DNA of 64,000 nucleotides, from assembly GCA_902778135.1 (NCBI GenBank), contig CACYWP010000008.1, positions 45,031 to 109,030 on the forward strand. The letters run 5' to 3'. The translations under genes were made by a program, and so were the position numbers. How positions within the stretch are numbered: the stretch's first letter is position 1; each line of letters begins with the position of its first letter. This DNA comes from an uncultured Coriobacteriaceae bacterium. GTDB taxonomy: Bacteria > Actinomycetota > Coriobacteriia > Coriobacteriales > Atopobiaceae. The notes beneath the pieces are model-generated. The model made no database searches. It was not told the DNA's origin and saw nothing but the letters and a program-made list of their open reading frames with translations. Below are positions 9,385-18,692 of this stretch, one piece after another.

Positions 9385-12330
9385 CTATCCCAGCAGCTCG
9401 ATGACGTCCAGGTCCAGGTCGCTCGCCTCGATCTGGTCGCGGCCGCCGAACACGCAGAAGGCGCGACGCTCGGGGAGCGCCGCCAGGACCTTCGAGAGCC
9501 CGCGGATGCCCTCGGGCGTGACGGCCAGCTCCTGCGCGCGGATCTCGTCGCGCCAGCCGTCGGGACGCTCGCTCAGATACAGGCTGTCCTGGCGACGCGC
9601 CAGCTTGCGCGGCTTCTGGGGTGCGTCGTGGGTGGCGACGCAGGACACGATGTAGCCGCTCATCTCGTCATCGTCGGGGTCCCAGGCATCCAGCCAGCTC
9701 GCGGCCTGCTCGAAGCGGGCGACCGAGGGGTCGACGGCGGGGTCGCGGTAGGTGTAGAACTGCGCCAGGTGGGAGGGGGTGTGACGGAACCCGCAGCCAT
9801 AGGCGCCGCCCTTCACGCGGACCTCGTTCCACAGGTAGTCGAAGGACAGGACGCGCGAGAGGACGACCCAAGAGCCGGAGTCCCCCTCGTCGATGTCGGC
9901 GGCCATCTGGCCCTCGCTCACGTAGCAGACGTTGGAGGGGATGACGAAGGCCTCGTTCCTCACCGTCGGGGTCGGGATCCGCAGCCGGTGGGCGGCCTGG
10001 TCCGTGGCCTGCAGCCCCAGCGTGCCGCCGACCTCCCAGAAGCGGTCCCGGTCCTGCCTCGAGCCGGTCAGGCTGACCAGCACCTCGTCGGAGGTGAAGA
10101 TGCGCTCGGCAAGCCGTGCGAGGCGCTCGGGCAGCTGCGGGGCGCGATTGTCCCAGTCGGCCAGCAACTCCTTGACGAACAGGTAGTAGTCGATGCCCGC
10201 CATCGCCCCGTTGGCCAGTGCGGAGCTGGTGAAGTAGGTGGACAGGCGCGCCATGGCCGAGGCGTGGCCGGCACCCAGGAAGGTCTGCTCCATCGAGATG
10301 CGACGCTGCTGCACGATGTCGTGGATATGCCCGAGGTCGTCGAAGCGCGTGGTGCGCCAGACCTCGGAAGGCAGGGTCGCGAGGGCCTCGACCTTCTCCG
10401 AAAGGGCGCTGGACCCGACGACCAGCAGCGGCCGTGCGAAGCCTGGGTCGTCGTCGGCGCCGTAGACCTCGGTGAAGAAGGTGAGGTTGCCGAGGTTCTC
10501 CTCGACGACCGTGTCGAGCTGGGCGGCGCTCAGGCGCTTGGTGTCCAGCTTGCCCAGCAGGTCGCAGAGCAGCGACACGTAGGGCAGGTCCTCGTAGTCC
10601 AGGCGGCGCAGGTCGAAGTAGTGGTACGCATAGAGGATGTGGTGGGTGTCCAGGTCGTGGGCGAGGCAGGGAAGCGGCGCCTGCTCCAGGCGGGCGGGTA
10701 CCTCGTGCGGCGCCTCGCCGATGTCGGCGACCGACAGGCGCGGCAGGCGTGCCAGGTCCTCGGGTGCGTCGGGACGCTCCTGCTCCTCGCGCAGGGCGGC
10801 TACCTCGGCCTCGATCGACGCGATGGCGGCATCGTCCAACGTGGCGCGGTGGGCGGAGAGCTCGGCCTGCTCCTCGGCGGCATCGCCCTCCTCGACGGGC
10901 ACGAGCTCGATGGCTGCGTGGTGGTCGCTGTCGGTGACGATGCGGGCGAGCAGGTCCTCGAAGTAGCCCTGCCGCAGGCCGGCGTGCATGTGGGCGAGCT
11001 CGTCCTCGTAGCGCAGGTAGTCCACCGGGCGCTCGTCGTCGTAGAGCCAGCCGGAGAGTGCCTGCATGGACAGGGCGACGCCGTCCGAGAACGAGCCACC
11101 CCAGTCGCTCTCGCGCAGGTTGAACTCGGCCTGGGAGAGTGCCGCGGAGAGGCGGTCGGCCTCAATGCCCTCGCGGACGAGGTTGGCGCAGGTCTCCTCG
11201 ACCAGCTGGCAGAAGCGCTCGGCGACACCGGGCTTGGCGCCCTTGAGCACGAACGTCACCAGCGGCTGCCGCAGGCTGTCCAGCATCGATGCCTGGAAGT
11301 CGTCGCCAAGGTCCGCGTCGAGGACGGCGCGCTTCAGCGGTGCCTCGTTGGAGCCGGCGAGGGCGTCCAGCAGGACGTCGGCGGCCAGCACCCGCTCGCG
11401 GTCGGCGGAGGTGCCGATGACGTAGGCGAGGGTGACCGAGGCGTTCTCGGGGGCGGTGGCCATCTCCACGCGACGCAGGGGAGACGCGACCGGGGCCTGC
11501 AGCGGCAGGGGATTGGGGGCGCCGGCACCGCGGTCGCTGGCCGCGGCGAAGCGCTCCGCGACGAAGGCCAGCTCGCGCTCGATGTCCAGGTCCCCGTAGA
11601 GGATCGTGTAGCTGTTGGGCAGGTTGTAGTGGCGTGCGTGGTTGTCCAGGAAGCGCTCGTAGGTGAGGGTGGGGATGGCACGCGGGTCGCCGCCCGACTC
11701 GAAGCAGTAGGGCGTGTCGGGGAAGAGGTTGCGGTTGAGGTGCATGAACGCAACCTCGTCAGGGTTGGAGAGGGCCCCCTTCATCTCGTTGAAGACGACG
11801 CCGTTGTAGGCAAGCTGGTCGGTGTCGGGGTCGTACTCGTAGTGCCAGCCCTCCTGCTCGAAGATGCGGGGCCGGGCATAGATGGCCGGGTGCAGCACCG
11901 CGTCGAGGTAGACGTCCATCAGGTTCTCCAGGTCGGCGACGTTGGTCGACGACACCGGGTACATGGTCTTGTCGGGGAAGGTGAGGGCGTTGAGGAAGGT
12001 CTGCATCGAGCTCTTCAGCAGATTGACGAAGGGCTCCTTGACCGGGAAGCGCTCCGAGCCGCAGAGCACCGAGTGCTCCAGGATGTGGAACACGCCCGTG
12101 TCGTCCGCGGGCGGGGTCTTGAAGGCGATGGCGAACGAGCGGTTCTCGTCGGCGGTGGCCAGCCACATTAGGCGCGCGCCGGAGGCGTCGTGGCGCATGA
12201 CGTAGGCGGTGCCGGAGAGCTCCGGAAGGGCGTGGATGGCGGTGACGGTGAAGCCCTGGTGGCTGGTGCCGACGGCCAGCGACGGGTCGGGCGTCGCGAA
12301 GCGGCTGGCGGGGTTGGTGCTGTCGGTCAT
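9385..12330 (-). CDS. insulinase family M16C metalloprotease (presequence-protease type)
   Basis: This 981-residue zinc peptidase has the inverted HxxEH motif at residues 82-86 (HILEH). The downstream glutamate ligand lies in NEMKGALSNP near residue 175. Length and the motif context (LEHSVLCGSERFPVKEPF, and FLNALTFPDKTMYPV) match the M16C subfamily of one-chain, four-domain clamshell proteases, such as mitochondrial PreP and its bacterial relatives. These degrade unstructured peptides. No signal peptide is visible, so it is probably cytosolic and recycles peptides. A GGAGG sits five bases before the ATG. A minus-strand TAGAGT about 50 bases upstream is a possible -10 element. Confidence 0.92.
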   Translation of the reverse strand: MTDSTNPASRFATPDPSLAVGTSHQGFTVTAIHALPELSGTAYVMRHDASGARLMWLATADENRSFAIAFKTPPADDTGVFHILEHSVLCGSERFPVKEPFVNLLKSSMQTFLNALTFPDKTMYPVSSTNVADLENLMDVYLDAVLHPAIYARPRIFEQEGWHYEYDPDTDQLAYNGVVFNEMKGALSNPDEVAFMHLNRNLFPDTPYCFESGGDPRAIPTLTYERFLDNHARHYNLPNSYTILYGDLDIERELAFVAERFAAASDRGAGAPNPLPLQAPVASPLRRVEMATAPENASVTLAYVIGTSADRERVLAADVLLDALAGSNEAPLKRAVLDADLGDDFQASMLDSLRQPLVTFVLKGAKPGVAERFCQLVEETCANLVREGIEADRLSAALSQAEFNLRESDWGGSFSDGVALSMQALSGWLYDDERPVDYLRYEDELAHMHAGLRQGYFEDLLARIVTDSDHHAAIELVPVEEGDAAEEQAELSAHRATLDDAAIASIEAEVAALREEQERPDAPEDLARLPRLSVADIGEAPHEVPARLEQAPLPCLAHDLDTHHILYAYHYFDLRRLDYEDLPYVSLLCDLLGKLDTKRLSAAQLDTVVEENLGNLTFFTEVYGADDDPGFARPLLVVGSSALSEKVEALATLPSEVWRTTRFDDLGHIHDIVQQRRISMEQTFLGAGHASAMARLSTYFTSSALANGAMAGIDYYLFVKELLADWDNRAPQLPERLARLAERIFTSDEVLVSLTGSRQDRDRFWEVGGTLGLQATDQAAHRLRIPTPTVRNEAFVIPSNVCYVSEGQMAADIDEGDSGSWVVLSRVLSFDYLWNEVRVKGGAYGCGFRHTPSHLAQFYTYRDPAVDPSVARFEQAASWLDAWDPDDDEMSGYIVSCVATHDAPQKPRKLARRQDSLYLSERPDGWRDEIRAQELAVTPEGIRGLSKVLAALPERRAFCVFGGRDQIEASDLDLDVIELLG

Positions 12331-12450
12331 GGGTCCTCCGTACGGTTCGGTGTCATGGGCGCGTTTGTTTCACGGTGCTTACTCTACCCGTCTTCGTGCG
12401 GGCGGGGCCGACGGCGTCCCCTTCCTCTCACAAACGCGACAAGGCAAGCC

Positions 12451-12470
12451 GGCCTCGGGGCCGAGGGGCC
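12451..12470 (-). terminator. candidate terminator of the lysozyme-like gene
   Basis: A compact CCTCGG-GG-CCGAGG hairpin with flanking GG/CC lies 40-60 bases past the stop of the lysozyme-like gene on the minus strand. No T-run is present. Confidence 0.4.
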
Positions 12471-12511
12471 GTCGAGGGGGGCGGGCGGTGCCCATGCTCT
12501 GCGGATGGTGG

Positions 12512-13678
12512 CTAGATGCAGTTCATCTGGGACAGCACCGACGAGTACCAGTCCTGCCAGGTGGGCGGGCAGTACATCTGGGCCGCCGAAGGGGTGATCG
12601 TGTAGCCGTAGATGGCGGAGAGCCCCGCCACGTGGCTGCGGATGGCGGTGTCCCAGTCGCCCCAGCTCGAGTTGCCCCAGCCCCAGGCGTTGTGCGGGCG
12701 GAAGCAGATGGCGCCCATCGAGCTCTCGATGCACGAGATGGCGGGCGACCAGCGCGGGTCCACGTTGTAGTCCCAGGCGGCCTCGGCAAAGGTGCGACCG
12801 TACCCGCCCAGCGGCGAGCCGGCCAGGTAGGCGTCGATGCGCGGGGCCCACTTGCTGACGAAGGCATCGCGCTCGGACACCACGGGAGCGGCCGGCTGCG
12901 GTGCCTCCTGCTGGGGCTGGGCCTCCTGCTGCTCCTGCGTCGGTTGGGCCTCCTGCTGGGGCTGCGACTCCTCCTTGGGCTCGTTGACGCTCTCGGCGGG
13001 GGAGGTGTTGGACTCGGGGACGGAGACGGGGGCCTGCTGGCCGCTGGCGTTGGTGAAGGTCCTGCCCTCCTCGGCCTCCCTGGAGGCGGCCTCGATGGCC
13101 TCCTGAGCCGCCGCCTGCTCGGCGAGGGCCTGCGCGATCGCCTGCTGGCGCACCTCCTCGCGGGCTGCGAGGGCGTCGCTGCGAGCCTGCTCGGCCGCCT
13201 CGAGCTCCTGGTTGGCCTGCGCCTTCCTGGCCACCAGCATGTCCTCGGCCTCGACGAGCTGCGCGTTGAGGTCGTTGAGCTGCTGCAGCTCGGTCATGTT
13301 CTTGCTCTGGATGCGGTCGAGGTAGGTGACCATGGTGACGAGCTCGTTGAAGTCGTCGGCCGAGAGGAGGAGGTCGATGATGCCGTTGCTGGACTGCTGG
13401 ATCTTGTAGAGCGTCCTGATCGACTCGGCGGCGCGGTCGCGCTGGGCGGGGAGCTGCTCCGTGAGCTCGGCGATCTGGGCCTCGTTCTCGTCGATCTCGA
13501 CCGAGATCTGGTTCACGTGGTCAAGCGCCTCGTTGTAGGCGGCGGTCGACTCCTCGACGCGCTGCTGGAGCTCCTCGTAGGTCTCGGCGCGTGCGACGAG
13601 GGGCGACATGCCCAGGCCGAGGCCGGCGATGGTTGCCGCAATCGCGACTGGGACAATGCGCTGCACGGGTCGTAGCAC
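12512..13678 (-). CDS. secreted coiled-coil protein with C-terminal lysozyme-like (glucosaminidase/transglycosylase-type) domain
   Basis: The 388-residue precursor starts at a GTG (complement of 13676-13678). A signal peptide follows, with a hydrophobic run IVPVAIAATIAGLGLG and probable cleavage after ARA. Residues about 32-190 form a PcsB-like coiled coil. A Gln/Pro/Glu-rich linker comes next, then a domain of about 130 residues with IESSMG, where the Glu is probably catalytic, and the HNAWGWGNSSWGDWDTA pattern of lysozyme-like glucosaminidases. It is expected to act on peptidoglycan outside the membrane, perhaps in cell separation, with the coiled coil as regulator. It diverges from uppP, and both genes concern peptidoglycan. 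A longer in-frame N-terminal extension exists but would bury the signal peptide. Confidence 0.8.
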   Translation of the reverse strand: MLRPVQRIVPVAIAATIAGLGLGMSPLVARAETYEELQQRVEESTAAYNEALDHVNQISVEIDENEAQIAELTEQLPAQRDRAAESIRTLYKIQQSSNGIIDLLLSADDFNELVTMVTYLDRIQSKNMTELQQLNDLNAQLVEAEDMLVARKAQANQELEAAEQARSDALAAREEVRQQAIAQALAEQAAAQEAIEAASREAEEGRTFTNASGQQAPVSVPESNTSPAESVNEPKEESQPQQEAQPTQEQQEAQPQQEAPQPAAPVVSERDAFVSKWAPRIDAYLAGSPLGGYGRTFAEAAWDYNVDPRWSPAISCIESSMGAICFRPHNAWGWGNSSWGDWDTAIRSHVAGLSAIYGYTITPSAAQMYCPPTWQDWYSSVLSQMNCI

Positions 13679-13709
13679 GGGAATCTCTTTCGTCGGGGAC
13701 AGGACGTTC

Positions 13710-13725
13710 GGTACGCATACGTACC
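13710..13725. promoter_or_regulatory. 16-bp palindrome in the divergent lysozyme-uppP promoter region
   Basis: The perfect inverted repeat GGTACG-CATA-CGTACC lies 32 bases upstream of the secreted hydrolase start, within the 220-base divergent gap. Position and symmetry suggest an operator; the regulator is unknown. Confidence 0.4.
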
Positions 13726-13898
13726 ACAAAGTACTACCATAACGTCGCGCGATGACACGGTTATTCCATGAGAGGGATGTTCCGACAAGCCCCAAACACC
13801 GGCCGAGCGTGCGCGTTTTGCGTGGGAGTCGCACCGTTCGCGCCCGCAAGGTGCATCATGGACACCGTTGCATCGCTCGGCTCGAGGAAGGACCGCCC

Positions 13899-14825
13899 GT
13901 GGACATCGTCGAACTGCTCAAGGCGGCGCTCTTTGGCGTCGTGGAAGGCATCACCGAATGGCTGCCCGTCTCGTCGACGGGCCACATGCTGCTGCTCAAC
14001 GAATTCGTGACGCTGGACGTCTCGTCCGACTTCTGGGACATGTTCCTCGTGGTCATCCAGCTGGGCGCCATCCTGGCCGTCTGCGTCCTGTTCCTCGAGA
14101 AGCTCAACCCGTTCTCGCGCAGGAAGGACGCACCTGCGCGCCGTGCCACCTGGGCGCTGTGGGCCAAGGTCGTCGTCGCCTGCATCCCCGCGGCAGCCGT
14201 GGGCATCCCGCTCGACGACTGGATGGAGGAGCATCTGGGCAGCCCCTTCGTCGTTGCGGCGGCCCTCATCGTCTACGGCGTGGCCTTCATCCTCATCGAG
14301 AACGCGCGCGAGCGTCGCGTGCAGCGCATGGCCTCGCGTCCCGCCGGGCGTCCCCGCCACCTGGTTGCCCAGGTGAACGCCGGTGGCACCACCACCGAGC
14401 GTGCGGACGAGCTGGCCCGCGTCACCGACATCGACGCCCTCGACTGGCCTACGGCCATCGGCATCGGCATCTCGCAGGTGCTCTCCATCGTGCCGGGCAC
14501 CTCGCGCTCGGGCTCGACCATCATCGGCGGCCTGCTGCTGGGCTGCTCGCGCTCGGTCGCGGCGGAGTTCACGTTCTTCCTGGCCATTCCCGTCATGTTT
14601 GGTGCCAGCGCCCTGCGTCTGGTCAAGTTCTTCCTCAAGGGCAACACCTTCGCGGTGGCCGAGTGGGAGATCCTGGGGGTGGGCTGCGCGGTGGCCTTCG
14701 TGGTGTCGCTGCTGTCCATCCGCTTCCTGATGGGGTTCGTCCGCAAGCATGACTTCAAGCCCTTCGGCTGGTACCGCATCGCCCTGGGCGTGGCGGTCAT
14801 CGCATACTTCCTGCTGGTGGGATAG
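13899..14825 (+). CDS. uppP: undecaprenyl-diphosphatase
   Basis: UppP (BacA) dephosphorylates undecaprenyl pyrophosphate at the membrane, recycling the lipid carrier for cell-wall synthesis and giving bacitracin tolerance. The 308-residue polytopic protein has both family motifs: [18 protein letters not shown] near residues 13-30 and [11 protein letters not shown] later. A hydrophilic insertion of about 40 residues lies between helices in the middle. The start is taken at GTG 13899, preceded by GAGGAAGGA, because homology begins at this residue. A strong hairpin follows the stop. Confidence 0.95.
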   Translation: MDIVELLKAALFGVVEGITEWLPVSSTGHMLLLNEFVTLDVSSDFWDMFLVVIQLGAILAVCVLFLEKLNPFSRRKDAPARRATWALWAKVVVACIPAAAVGIPLDDWMEEHLGSPFVVAAALIVYGVAFILIENARERRVQRMASRPAGRPRHLVAQVNAGGTTTERADELARVTDIDALDWPTAIGIGISQVLSIVPGTSRSGSTIIGGLLLGCSRSVAAEFTFFLAIPVMFGASALRLVKFFLKGNTFAVAEWEILGVGCAVAFVVSLLSIRFLMGFVRKHDFKPFGWYRIALGVAVIAYFLLVG

Positions 14826-14849
14826 CCGCCGCCGGTCGCACGTATTCAT

Positions 14850-14890
14850 TCGCGCCCGGGAGGGAAGCTCACGTCCCCTTCCGGGCGCGA
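14850..14890 (+). terminator. uppP terminator
   Basis: A 10-bp perfect outer stem (TCGCGCCCGG / CCGGGCGCGA) with further inner pairing starts 25 bases after the uppP stop and is followed by TTCATT. Confidence 0.7.
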
Positions 14891-14908
14891 TTCATTGCCA
14901 CTACTTGT

Positions 14909-15083
14909 CTAGCAAAATGCTAGGAAATATGGCGAAGTTGTGCAGGTCAGGACAAGCAGAGGGGTTTAGCTGTGCAAACACCGAGTTCTGTCCATATGGC
15001 GACCATCCATTTGCAGTTTTCGGCCCCTCTTGTCGCGCCGCTGACGGGCGCTTCTTGTAGCAAACCTATTACAGTTTTATTCA
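14909..15083 (+). promoter_or_regulatory. promoter/operator region of the amino-acid ABC transporter operon
   Basis: The 349-base gap between uppP and the binding-protein gene holds no gene. It contains an AT-rich inverted repeat, CTAGCA-AAA-TGCTAG (14909-14923), and a candidate promoter, TTGTAG (15055-15060), 17-base spacer, TATTCA (15078-15083). ATATGGCGA occurs twice (about 14928 and 14996), each time a few bases before a TGCAG. These may be regulator sites, but none is assigned. Confidence 0.4.
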
Positions 15084-15174
15084 TTTCCGCCAACTTGCGC
15101 CAAAATGGGTATGCACTGATGCATGCAGTTTGTTTCGGGCGCTGATGCGCAAGGACGCACGTAAGGGGGAACCC

Positions 15175-16152
15175 ATGAAGACAATCGACGAGCTGATGCT
15201 CAACCGTCGCCAGGCCCTGGCCCTTGGCCTTGGCAGCGTCGCCACCTTCGGTCTTGCCGCCTGTGGTGGCTCCGACGAAGCCGCCACCGACGCCGCCCCT
15301 GCCGACGACGCCACTGCCGATGCCTCGACCGAGATCGATGCCGCCGCCTTTGACGATCTGGTCAGCCATGGTCCCATTGCCACCGACGATCAGGTCACCG
15401 CGAACCAGTGGGCGACCAAGGTCAAGGAGGCGGGAAAGCTCCGCGTCGGCGGCGTCGAGACCTCAACGCTGTTCTCGCAGCTCAACGAGGTCGACGGCAG
15501 ACATCGCGGCTTTGATGCCGGCCTGTTCCAGCTGCTGGCCAACTACCTGTTCGGCGATCCCACGGCCTACGACCTGACCCTCGTCCAGTCGTCCACGCGC
15601 GAGTCCGTCCTGCAGAACGACACCGTCGACGCGGTCTTCGCCACCTACACCATCAACGACGAGCGCAAGAAGCTCATCTCCTTCGCCGGCCCCTACTATG
15701 TCGGCCACCAGGGCATCCTCGTCAAGGCGGGCAACACCGACATCAAGAGCGTCGAGGACCTCGCTGGCAAGATCGTGGGCGTCCAGGAGGGCTCCAACGG
15801 ACGCGCCGTCGTCGAGGAGTACGCTCCCGACGTCGCCGAGATCCAGGAGCTGGGCACCGACGAGGAGCTGCGCCGCACCCTGGAGCAGGGCCGCATCGAC
15901 GCCTACGTGGTCGACGCAACCCTGCACATGGGCTCGATCATCGAGAACCCCGGCAAGTACGAGCTGGCAGCCGAGTTCGGTCCCGAGGACCCGCTGGGCA
16001 TCGGCCTGCCGCTGGACTCCGATGGCGTCGCCTTCGTCAACGAGTTCCTGACGCTCATCGAGCCCGAGATCTGGCAGGGACTCTACATGATCTGCCTCGG
16101 CAGCCGCATCGGCGTCGACGAGGCTCCCGAGCCTCCCGCGATCGAGGCCTAG
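15175..16152 (+). CDS. amino-acid ABC transporter substrate-binding lipoprotein
   Basis: This is a 325-residue extracytoplasmic solute-binding protein of the polar amino-acid family 3. The N-terminus has twin arginines (NRRQALALGLG), a hydrophobic stretch and the lipobox GLAAC, so it should be lipid-anchored outside the membrane, possibly after Tat-type export. The mature part has the SBP core: LRVGGVETSTLFS, GFDAGLFQLLANYLF, DAVFATYTINDERKKLISFAGPY in two parts, VGVQEGS. Ligand class (glutamate/glutamine-like) is inferred from the ATPase and permease types beside it. The ATG follows GTAAGGGGGAA. A hairpin after the gene separates it from the permeases, a usual way to make excess binding protein. 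Confidence 0.9.
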   Translation: MKTIDELMLNRRQALALGLGSVATFGLAACGGSDEAATDAAPADDATADASTEIDAAAFDDLVSHGPIATDDQVTANQWATKVKEAGKLRVGGVETSTLFSQLNEVDGRHRGFDAGLFQLLANYLFGDPTAYDLTLVQSSTRESVLQNDTVDAVFATYTINDERKKLISFAGPYYVGHQGILVKAGNTDIKSVEDLAGKIVGVQEGSNGRAVVEEYAPDVAEIQELGTDEELRRTLEQGRIDAYVVDATLHMGSIIENPGKYELAAEFGPEDPLGIGLPLDSDGVAFVNEFLTLIEPEIWQGLYMICLGSRIGVDEAPEPPAIEA

Positions 16153-16200
16153 TCATCGTCCTCGCGCCTTCGCGTGAGGGCGCCTGGTTGGCTTAACGTG

Positions 16201-16233
16201 GATGGGGCCTCCGTGCTGCGCGGAGGCCCCATC
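16201..16233 (+). terminator. intra-operon hairpin between binding-protein and permease genes
   Basis: A perfect 13-bp stem (GATGGGGCCTCCG / CGGAGGCCCCATC, 7-base loop) followed by TGTTG sits between the substrate-binding gene and the first permease. It probably acts as a partial terminator or as a stabilising 3' end that sets a high binding-protein to permease ratio. Confidence 0.65.
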
Positions 16234-16251
16234 TGTTGAAAGGAGGTGGGG

Positions 16252-16911
16252 GTGGGAGTCACAGAGGTGTTCACGACGTTCGGCGACGTCTATCTGCGCT
16301 CCGTCCTGTCCACGTGGCTGATGACGGCGGTCTGCTTTGCCGGCGGCCTGGCATTGGGCATCCTGGTGACCGTGCTGAGGGTCTCTCCCGTCAAGCCCCT
16401 GCGCGTGGCCGGCGACGTGTACGTGCAGCTCTTCCGCAACATCCCCACGGTGTCGCTGCTGGTCATCTTCGTGTACGCGCTGCCATACCTCGGCGCGACG
16501 CTGTCGTATCGCACCTGCCTGCTCGCCTGCGTCATCCTGGTCGTCTCGTCGTTTGCCTCCGAGAACTTCATGAGCGGCATCAACGCCATCGGCGTCGGCC
16601 AGATCGAGGCCGCGCGCTCCATAGGGCTGACCTTCGTGCAGATCGTGCGCCTCATCGTCATCCCGCAGTCCCTGCGCACCACCGTGCTGCCCATGACCAA
16701 CCTGCTCATCGCGACGCTGCTGACCACGGCCATGGGCTCGCAGGTGCCGCTGACCCCGCCCGAGCTGACCGGCATGGTCAACTACGTCAACTCGCGCTCG
16801 GTGGCGGGCATCTCCGCCTTCATCGTGTCGGCCATCTGCTATGCGGGCACGTCCGTGGTGCTCGGCTGGCTGGGCAACAAGCTTGACGAGAAGGTGAGGA
16901 TCGTCCGATGA
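16252..16911 (+). CDS. amino-acid ABC transporter permease (subunit 1)
   Basis: This is a 219-residue HisM/GlnP-type inner-membrane permease with five hydrophobic helices. The EAA loop contacting the ATPase is visible as GVGQIEAARSIGLTFVQ followed by IVIPQSLR. AAAGGAGG precedes GTG 16252; another GTG two codons earlier is too close to that site. The last codons overlap the start of the second permease by four bases (ATGA), showing translational coupling. Together they form the heterodimeric channel for the amino acid captured by the upstream lipoprotein. Confidence 0.92.
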   Translation: MGVTEVFTTFGDVYLRSVLSTWLMTAVCFAGGLALGILVTVLRVSPVKPLRVAGDVYVQLFRNIPTVSLLVIFVYALPYLGATLSYRTCLLACVILVVSSFASENFMSGINAIGVGQIEAARSIGLTFVQIVRLIVIPQSLRTTVLPMTNLLIATLLTTAMGSQVPLTPPELTGMVNYVNSRSVAGISAFIVSAICYAGTSVVLGWLGNKLDEKVRIVR

Positions 16912-17750
16912 GTGCCAACGTTTCCATGCGGGACGCCCTCTACGAGGCGCCCGGTCCCAAGACGCGTCGGCGCGTGGCCATCGGCACGGGCATCTCCGTC
17001 GTGCTGCTGCTGGGCCTCATCGCCTTCGTCATCCGCCAGTTCTACGTCAACGACCAGCTCAATCCCCGCTACTGGAGCTTCTTTGCGCGCTGGACCACCT
17101 GGCGCTTCCTGCTGAGGGGCCTTGCCGGCACCATCAGGGTCGCCTTCACGGCGGGCATCATCGCCATGATCCTCGGCCTGCTGCTGATGCTGGGGCGCAT
17201 CAGCCACAACAGGCCGCTCTCGGTTGCCTGCCACGTCATCACCGACCTGTTCCGCAGCCTGCCGAGCCTCCTGCTCATCTACTTCTTCTTCCTCGTCATC
17301 CCCAAGTACGGCCTGCGCATGCCCTCCTTCTGGATGATCACCGTCCCTGTGGCGCTCGCGGCGTCGGGCGTGCTGGCCGAGGTCTTCCGTGCGGGCGTCA
17401 ACGCCGTGCCCAAGGGCCAGAGCGAGGCGGCCATGGCATTGGGCATGACGCATGGCAAGATCACGCGCAAGATCGTGCTGCCCCAGGCGCTGAGGATCGT
17501 CGTTCCCAGCCTCGTGTCCCAGCTGGTCGTCGTCGTGAAGGACACGACGGTCGCCTACGTGGTCAGCTATCCCGACCTCATGCAGAACGCGCGCGTCCTC
17601 ATCTCCAACTACGACGCGCTGGTCTCGATGTACTTCGTGGTGGCGCTCATCTACATCGCCATCAACTACGCGACCAACCAGTTCTCCATCTACCTGGCGC
17701 ATCGCGAGGGCACCTCCATCATGTCGCGCACCACCGAGAACCCCGTGTAG
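16908..17750 (+). CDS. amino-acid ABC transporter permease (subunit 2)
   Basis: This second HisM/GlnP-type permease has 280 residues. It has an N-terminal helix ([20 protein letters not shown]) and an extra hydrophilic segment before the core TM domain. The EAA loop reads [17 protein letters not shown] followed by [14 protein letters not shown]. It overlaps the preceding permease by four bases and is followed 22 bases later by the ATPase gene. It is expected to pair with subunit 1 in the membrane. Confidence 0.92.
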   Translation: MSANVSMRDALYEAPGPKTRRRVAIGTGISVVLLLGLIAFVIRQFYVNDQLNPRYWSFFARWTTWRFLLRGLAGTIRVAFTAGIIAMILGLLLMLGRISHNRPLSVACHVITDLFRSLPSLLLIYFFFLVIPKYGLRMPSFWMITVPVALAASGVLAEVFRAGVNAVPKGQSEAAMALGMTHGKITRKIVLPQALRIVVPSLVSQLVVVVKDTTVAYVVSYPDLMQNARVLISNYDALVSMYFVVALIYIAINYATNQFSIYLAHREGTSIMSRTTENPV

Positions 17751-17772
17751 GGAGCAGGAAGGAGCACCCAAC

Positions 17773-18525
<753 letters not shown>

Positions 18526-18692
18526 GGGCCGTCGGGGACGGCGGCTTGCGGGAGGCCGTTCCCTGTCATGCGGGTGCGAGGCTTCCGTCCTGTCCCTGCC
18601 TGTCTCTTTGGAAAATGGAGCTGCATGTCGTCAGGCATATGGTACGTTTGAAGGCGTTCTGACTGTTGGCCTCGTGGGACCGGTGATGCGTC

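Noticed and set aside
6678..12171. Very long antisense open frames opposite nrdD and the M16C protease, rich in Val, Leu, Asp and Gly
   Set aside because: They mirror the high third-position GC of the true genes on the other strand, show no domains and overlap genes with complete family motifs.
14891..15174. Riboswitch or T-box before the ABC transporter operon
   Set aside because: No T-box sequence, no known aptamer core and no terminator/antiterminator pair is visible close to the start; ordinary operators seem more likely.
15175..16152. Definite Tat substrate
   Set aside because: Twin arginines are present, but the residues around them do not match the full S-R-R-x-F-L-K consensus, so I only note Tat export as possible.
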